Below, piece after piece: positions 14,149 through 16,156 of a DNA stretch of 16,156 nt. How positions within the stretch are numbered: the first letter of the stretch is position 1; each line of letters opens with the position of its first letter. The stretch covers positions 1 to 16,156 of the forward strand of contig CAJKHY010000021.1 in NCBI GenBank assembly GCA_905199855.1, written 5' to 3'. Origin of the DNA: an uncultured Clostridium sp. Lineage in GTDB: Bacteria > Bacillota_I > Bacilli_A > RF39 > UBA660. The translations under genes were made by a program, and so were the position numbers. The notes below the pieces were generated by a model. It did no database searches, was not told the DNA's origin, and saw nothing but the letters and a program-made list of their open reading frames with translations.

Positions 14149-14925
14149 ATGGAAATATATTTATTAATAATATTTTTCATTTTTGGTGCGATATTTGGTT
14201 CATTTTATAATGTAGTAGCATATCGTATGAGCAATAATTTATCAATTATAAAACCTAGGAGCCACTGCGAATGGTGCAATGAAAAGTTAAAATGGTATGA
14301 ATTGATACCTATATTATCTTACTTATTTCAAGGTGGAAAGTGTAATTATTGTAAGCATAAACTATCTATTAGTTATATTATTGTAGAACTTGTTTCAGGT
14401 ATTTTATTTACTATATGTTATTATAAATTTGGATTAACACCTAAATTAATAATATCTTTAATATTTGTGTCCGCTTTGGTTATTACTATTGTTAGTGATA
14501 TTGAATATATGATAATTATTGATGAAGTAACATTGCTTGCTTCTATTATGATATTGTTAGTACTATTATTTACTTCAGGTTTTCAAAAGGCATTTTATAT
14601 GCTTGAATCAGGGTTTTTTAGTTTTTTAACAATGTATGCTCTTAAAATTATTGGAGATGCTATATTCAAGAAGGAAACACTTGGTGGTGGAGATATAAAA
14701 TTGATGTTTTTATTTGGTATAACGTTAGGTTATGATATGGCAATTGTATCTATTTTTCTCGGAGCATTTTTGGCATTTCCAATATCATTATATATTCTTT
14801 TAAAGAAAAAGGATAATATGATACCTTTTGGACCATTTTTATCAATTGGGGCTTTGTTAATACTTATTACTAAATTAGATTTAGCAAAGATTTTGAATTG
14901 GTTACAGGATACGATTATTAAATAA
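14149..14925 (+). CDS. pilD: prepilin peptidase (A24 aspartic protease, PilD/ComC type)
   Basis: A bifunctional membrane enzyme that cleaves the type III leader of prepilins and N-methylates the new N-terminal residue. The N-terminal domain has FGSFYNVVAYRM (16-27) and the zinc-type cysteines C40/C43 (CEWC) and C65/C68 (CNYC), which mark the methylating form. The peptidase part shows the catalytic Asp in VSDIEYMIIID (D117) and in LGGGDIKL (D182), followed by IPFGPFLSIGA. Several transmembrane helices are present and the 258 residues are normal length. TAGGAGGTAAGT overlaps the upstream gene's stop, so translation is closely linked. It would process pilins encoded elsewhere. Confidence 0.96.
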   Translation: MEIYLLIIFFIFGAIFGSFYNVVAYRMSNNLSIIKPRSHCEWCNEKLKWYELIPILSYLFQGGKCNYCKHKLSISYIIVELVSGILFTICYYKFGLTPKLIISLIFVSALVITIVSDIEYMIIIDEVTLLASIMILLVLLFTSGFQKAFYMLESGFFSFLTMYALKIIGDAIFKKETLGGGDIKLMFLFGITLGYDMAIVSIFLGAFLAFPISLYILLKKKDNMIPFGPFLSIGALLILITKLDLAKILNWLQDTIIK

Positions 14926-14942
14926 AAGAAAGGTTGATGTTT

Positions 14943-15851
14943 ATGAAGAATAAGGTTGTTATTATAGGATGTGGTAATGTAGGTTTGTCTTATGCTTACT
15001 CTCTTTTAAATCAAAAGACTAGTGTTTTGGAACTTGTTTTGATTGATGTTAATAAAGAGAAAACTTTAGGTGAGGTAATGGATCTTAATCATGGACTTCC
15101 TTTTGCTCCTTCTAAGATAAATATTAGAGTAGGTGATTATAGCGAGGTTGAGGATGCTAAGATTATAGTAATTGCGGCTGGAGCTAGTCAAGAAAAGGGA
15201 GAAACTAGATTAGATTTAATAGATAAGAATGCTAAGATATTTAAAAATATTATAAGTGAAGTAAATAAGAATCATTTTAAGGGGATCTTTTTGGTGGCCA
15301 CTAATCCTGTGGATGCGATGAGTTATTTGACTTGGAAATATTCTAATTTTGATTATAATAGGGTTATTGGAACGGGAACTAGTTTGGATACGGCGAGATT
15401 AAGGTATATGATAGGAGAATCTGTTTCTGTTAATTCTAAGAATGTTCATGCTTATGTTATTGGAGAACATGGGGATTCTGAGTTTGTTTTGTGGAGTAAT
15501 GCTAATATTGGCTTACAAAATATGAGAGATTTTCTTAGTAAGAGTCAAATGAATGAGATAGAGAATAGTGTTAGAAATGCTGCTTATGATATTATTAATA
15601 AAAAAGGTAATACTTGTTATGGTATTGGAATGTGTTTAACTAGAATTACTAATGCTATTTTAAACAATGAAAATAGTATAATTACAGTGTCTACTTATGA
15701 TAGTACAAATGATGTTTATATTAGTTTGCCTTGTGTTATTAATGAAAATGGAATAAAAGAGAAAGTTTTTGTTACTTTGAATGAAAATGAAACATATAAG
15801 TTGCAAAATTCTATTAATATTATTAAAGATACTATTCAAAATGTTAAATAA
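14943..15851 (+). CDS. ldh: L-lactate dehydrogenase
   Basis: Reduces pyruvate to L-lactate with NADH, regenerating NAD+ in fermentation. From ATG 14943 it has 302 residues. The Rossmann loop is GCGNVG (9-14) with D35 for NADH. Q83 in ASQEKGETR (equivalent to Gln102) indicates lactate rather than malate specificity. R89, N121, D149, R152 and H176 (EHGDSE) are the catalytic and substrate residues. R154 and H169 align with the fructose-1,6-bisphosphate-binding Arg173 and His188 of Bacillus enzymes, so allosteric activation is plausible. AGAAAGG (14927-14933) is nine bases from this ATG and only three from the in-frame ATG at 14937. Cotranscribed with the peptidase; no clear terminator follows. 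Confidence 0.95.
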   Translation: MKNKVVIIGCGNVGLSYAYSLLNQKTSVLELVLIDVNKEKTLGEVMDLNHGLPFAPSKINIRVGDYSEVEDAKIIVIAAGASQEKGETRLDLIDKNAKIFKNIISEVNKNHFKGIFLVATNPVDAMSYLTWKYSNFDYNRVIGTGTSLDTARLRYMIGESVSVNSKNVHAYVIGEHGDSEFVLWSNANIGLQNMRDFLSKSQMNEIENSVRNAAYDIINKKGNTCYGIGMCLTRITNAILNNENSIITVSTYDSTNDVYISLPCVINENGIKEKVFVTLNENETYKLQNSINIIKDTIQNVK

Positions 15852-15867
15852 TTTATTGTGTGTGTTA

Positions 15868-16001
15868 ATGCGTTATAGTTTTTTAGATATTTATTAAATA
15901 ATATTTGAGTATATACTAACACCAAGATACTACGAACAAAAAGTTGAAGTTATGAATGATAGTTTAGATAAGTCTGTTGCTGATTTTGAAGATAAAATGA
16001 A
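15868..16001 (+). pseudogene. decayed ORF remnant cut by an insertion sequence
   Basis: One frame reads MRYSFLDIY from 15868, meets TAA at 15895, then continues open as IIFEYILTPRYYEQKVEV and MNDSLDKSVADFEDKMK up to 16001, where the insertion-sequence end begins. Beyond that the frame runs only into insertion-sequence DNA and stops at 16042. The TPRYYEQ segment after a hydrophobic stretch recalls the juxtamembrane region of Bacillota sensor kinases, but it is too short for identification. There is no good ribosome-binding site before the ATG at 15952. It may simply be chance coding. Confidence 0.4.
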
Positions 16002-16057
16002 GGTTCTTTGTCAAATAGTGTGGGTGAATAAAAATTCACTATGATAATGTAACTATT

Positions 16058-16156
16058 TTAGGAGGTTGAAAATATTAAATTTTCAACTTCTTTTCGTTTT
16101 GGAGTAATAAGTCCTTTGCATATCATTATTCTAGCTTTAAATCTAGTAAATGATCT
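16058..16156 (-). CDS. ISL3-family transposase, C-terminal fragment
   Basis: The minus strand is open from the right edge to TAA at 16058-16060, encoding 32 residues beginning RSFTRFKARIMICKGLI. This matches the pattern at the C-terminus of ISL3 (DDE-type) transposases, where a Gly-Phe/Tyr-Arg-x-Phe stretch is followed by F.R.RI. The catalytic residues would lie outside the window. It is cut by the window edge, so whether it is intact is unknown. Confidence 0.7.
   Translation of the reverse strand, partial: RSFTRFKARIMICKGLITPKRKEVENLIFSTS
16060..16092 (+). terminator. strong hairpin at the end of the insertion sequence
   Basis: AGGAGGTTGAAAAT (16060-16073) pairs with ATTTTCAACTTCTT (16079-16092) around a five-base loop, 14 pairs including two G-U, followed by TTCGTTTT. 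In the plus direction it would terminate transcripts reading into the element, shielding the transposase from outside transcription. It overlaps the last transposase codons. Confidence 0.6.

Larger units (their letters stand above)
16002..16156 (-). mobile_element. ISL3-family insertion sequence, partial (one end)
   Basis: GGTTCTTTGTCAAATAGTG (16002-16020) closely resembles the terminal inverted repeat of ISL3-family elements (GG-TCTTTGTCAA type). The transposase C-terminus is encoded on the minus strand just inside this end, which is the normal ISL3 arrangement. The eight bases outside, AAAATGAA (15994-16001), are a candidate target-site duplication; the other end is outside the window. A small hairpin GTGAAT-AAAA-ATTCAC lies at 16024-16039. 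Confidence 0.75.

Noticed and set aside
15952..16044. Possible 30-residue small protein MNDSLDKSVAD...
   Set aside because: Its last third is read from the insertion-sequence terminal repeat and there is no good ribosome-binding site, so it is treated as part of the gene remnant.

Overview
The window is AT-rich bacterial chromosome using the standard code: UGG encodes Trp and UGA acts as a stop (for example at the ends of tsaE and tsaB). The gene set (tsaE-tsaB-rimI-tsaD, FtsY with YlxM, a YqfQ-like protein, a TIGR04086-type membrane protein, a DUF421/YetF-type protein, a ComGB/PilC-type protein with a prepilin peptidase) points to a low-GC Bacillota, most likely class Bacilli or a close relative such as an uncultured gut lineage. 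This placement is an inference from gene content. Most of the window is compact housekeeping sequence with short or overlapping gene junctions.

Layout. (1) 1-160: two minus-strand tRNA genes, Pro(UGG) and Ala(UGC), served by a perfect TTGACA-17-TATAAT promoter that diverges from the next operon. (2) 268-3998: a plus-strand operon of the t6A tRNA-modification genes tsaE, tsaB and tsaD with the acetyltransferase rimI between them, continuing into ftsY (SRP receptor) and ylxM (small HTH protein). (3) 4038-4958: a stand-alone AAA+ ATPase that looks like only the first ATPase module of ClpC/ClpB, with its own promoter. (4) 5040-7813: a terminator, then sufB with its own promoter and a membrane-anchored cell-wall amidase, ending at a second terminator. 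(5) 7741-7925: a repeat-bearing intergenic region, then a short SSB. (6) 8280-9473: two minus-strand genes, a small kinase-like protein and a four-helix membrane protein. (7) 9571-10212: a DUF421 membrane protein, divergent from (6). (8) 10342-12227: nusB-xseA-xseB. (9) 12240-12650: a minus-strand yqfQ-like gene whose promoter overlaps back to back with that of the following operon. (10) 12757-15848: a type IV pilus/competence inner-membrane protein, a prepilin peptidase and L-lactate dehydrogenase. (11) 15852-16156: a decayed ORF cut by the end of an ISL3-family insertion sequence whose transposase C-terminus runs off the right edge.

No CRISPR array, phage region, toxin-antitoxin pair or obvious defence island is visible. 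The least ordinary items are the ClpC-D1-only ATPase with an altered pore loop, the isolated sufB, the small divergent kinase-like protein, the promoter/terminator/direct-repeat cluster at 7749-7862, and the pilus membrane protein and peptidase that lack an assembly ATPase and pilin genes nearby. None of these proves a new system from sequence alone.
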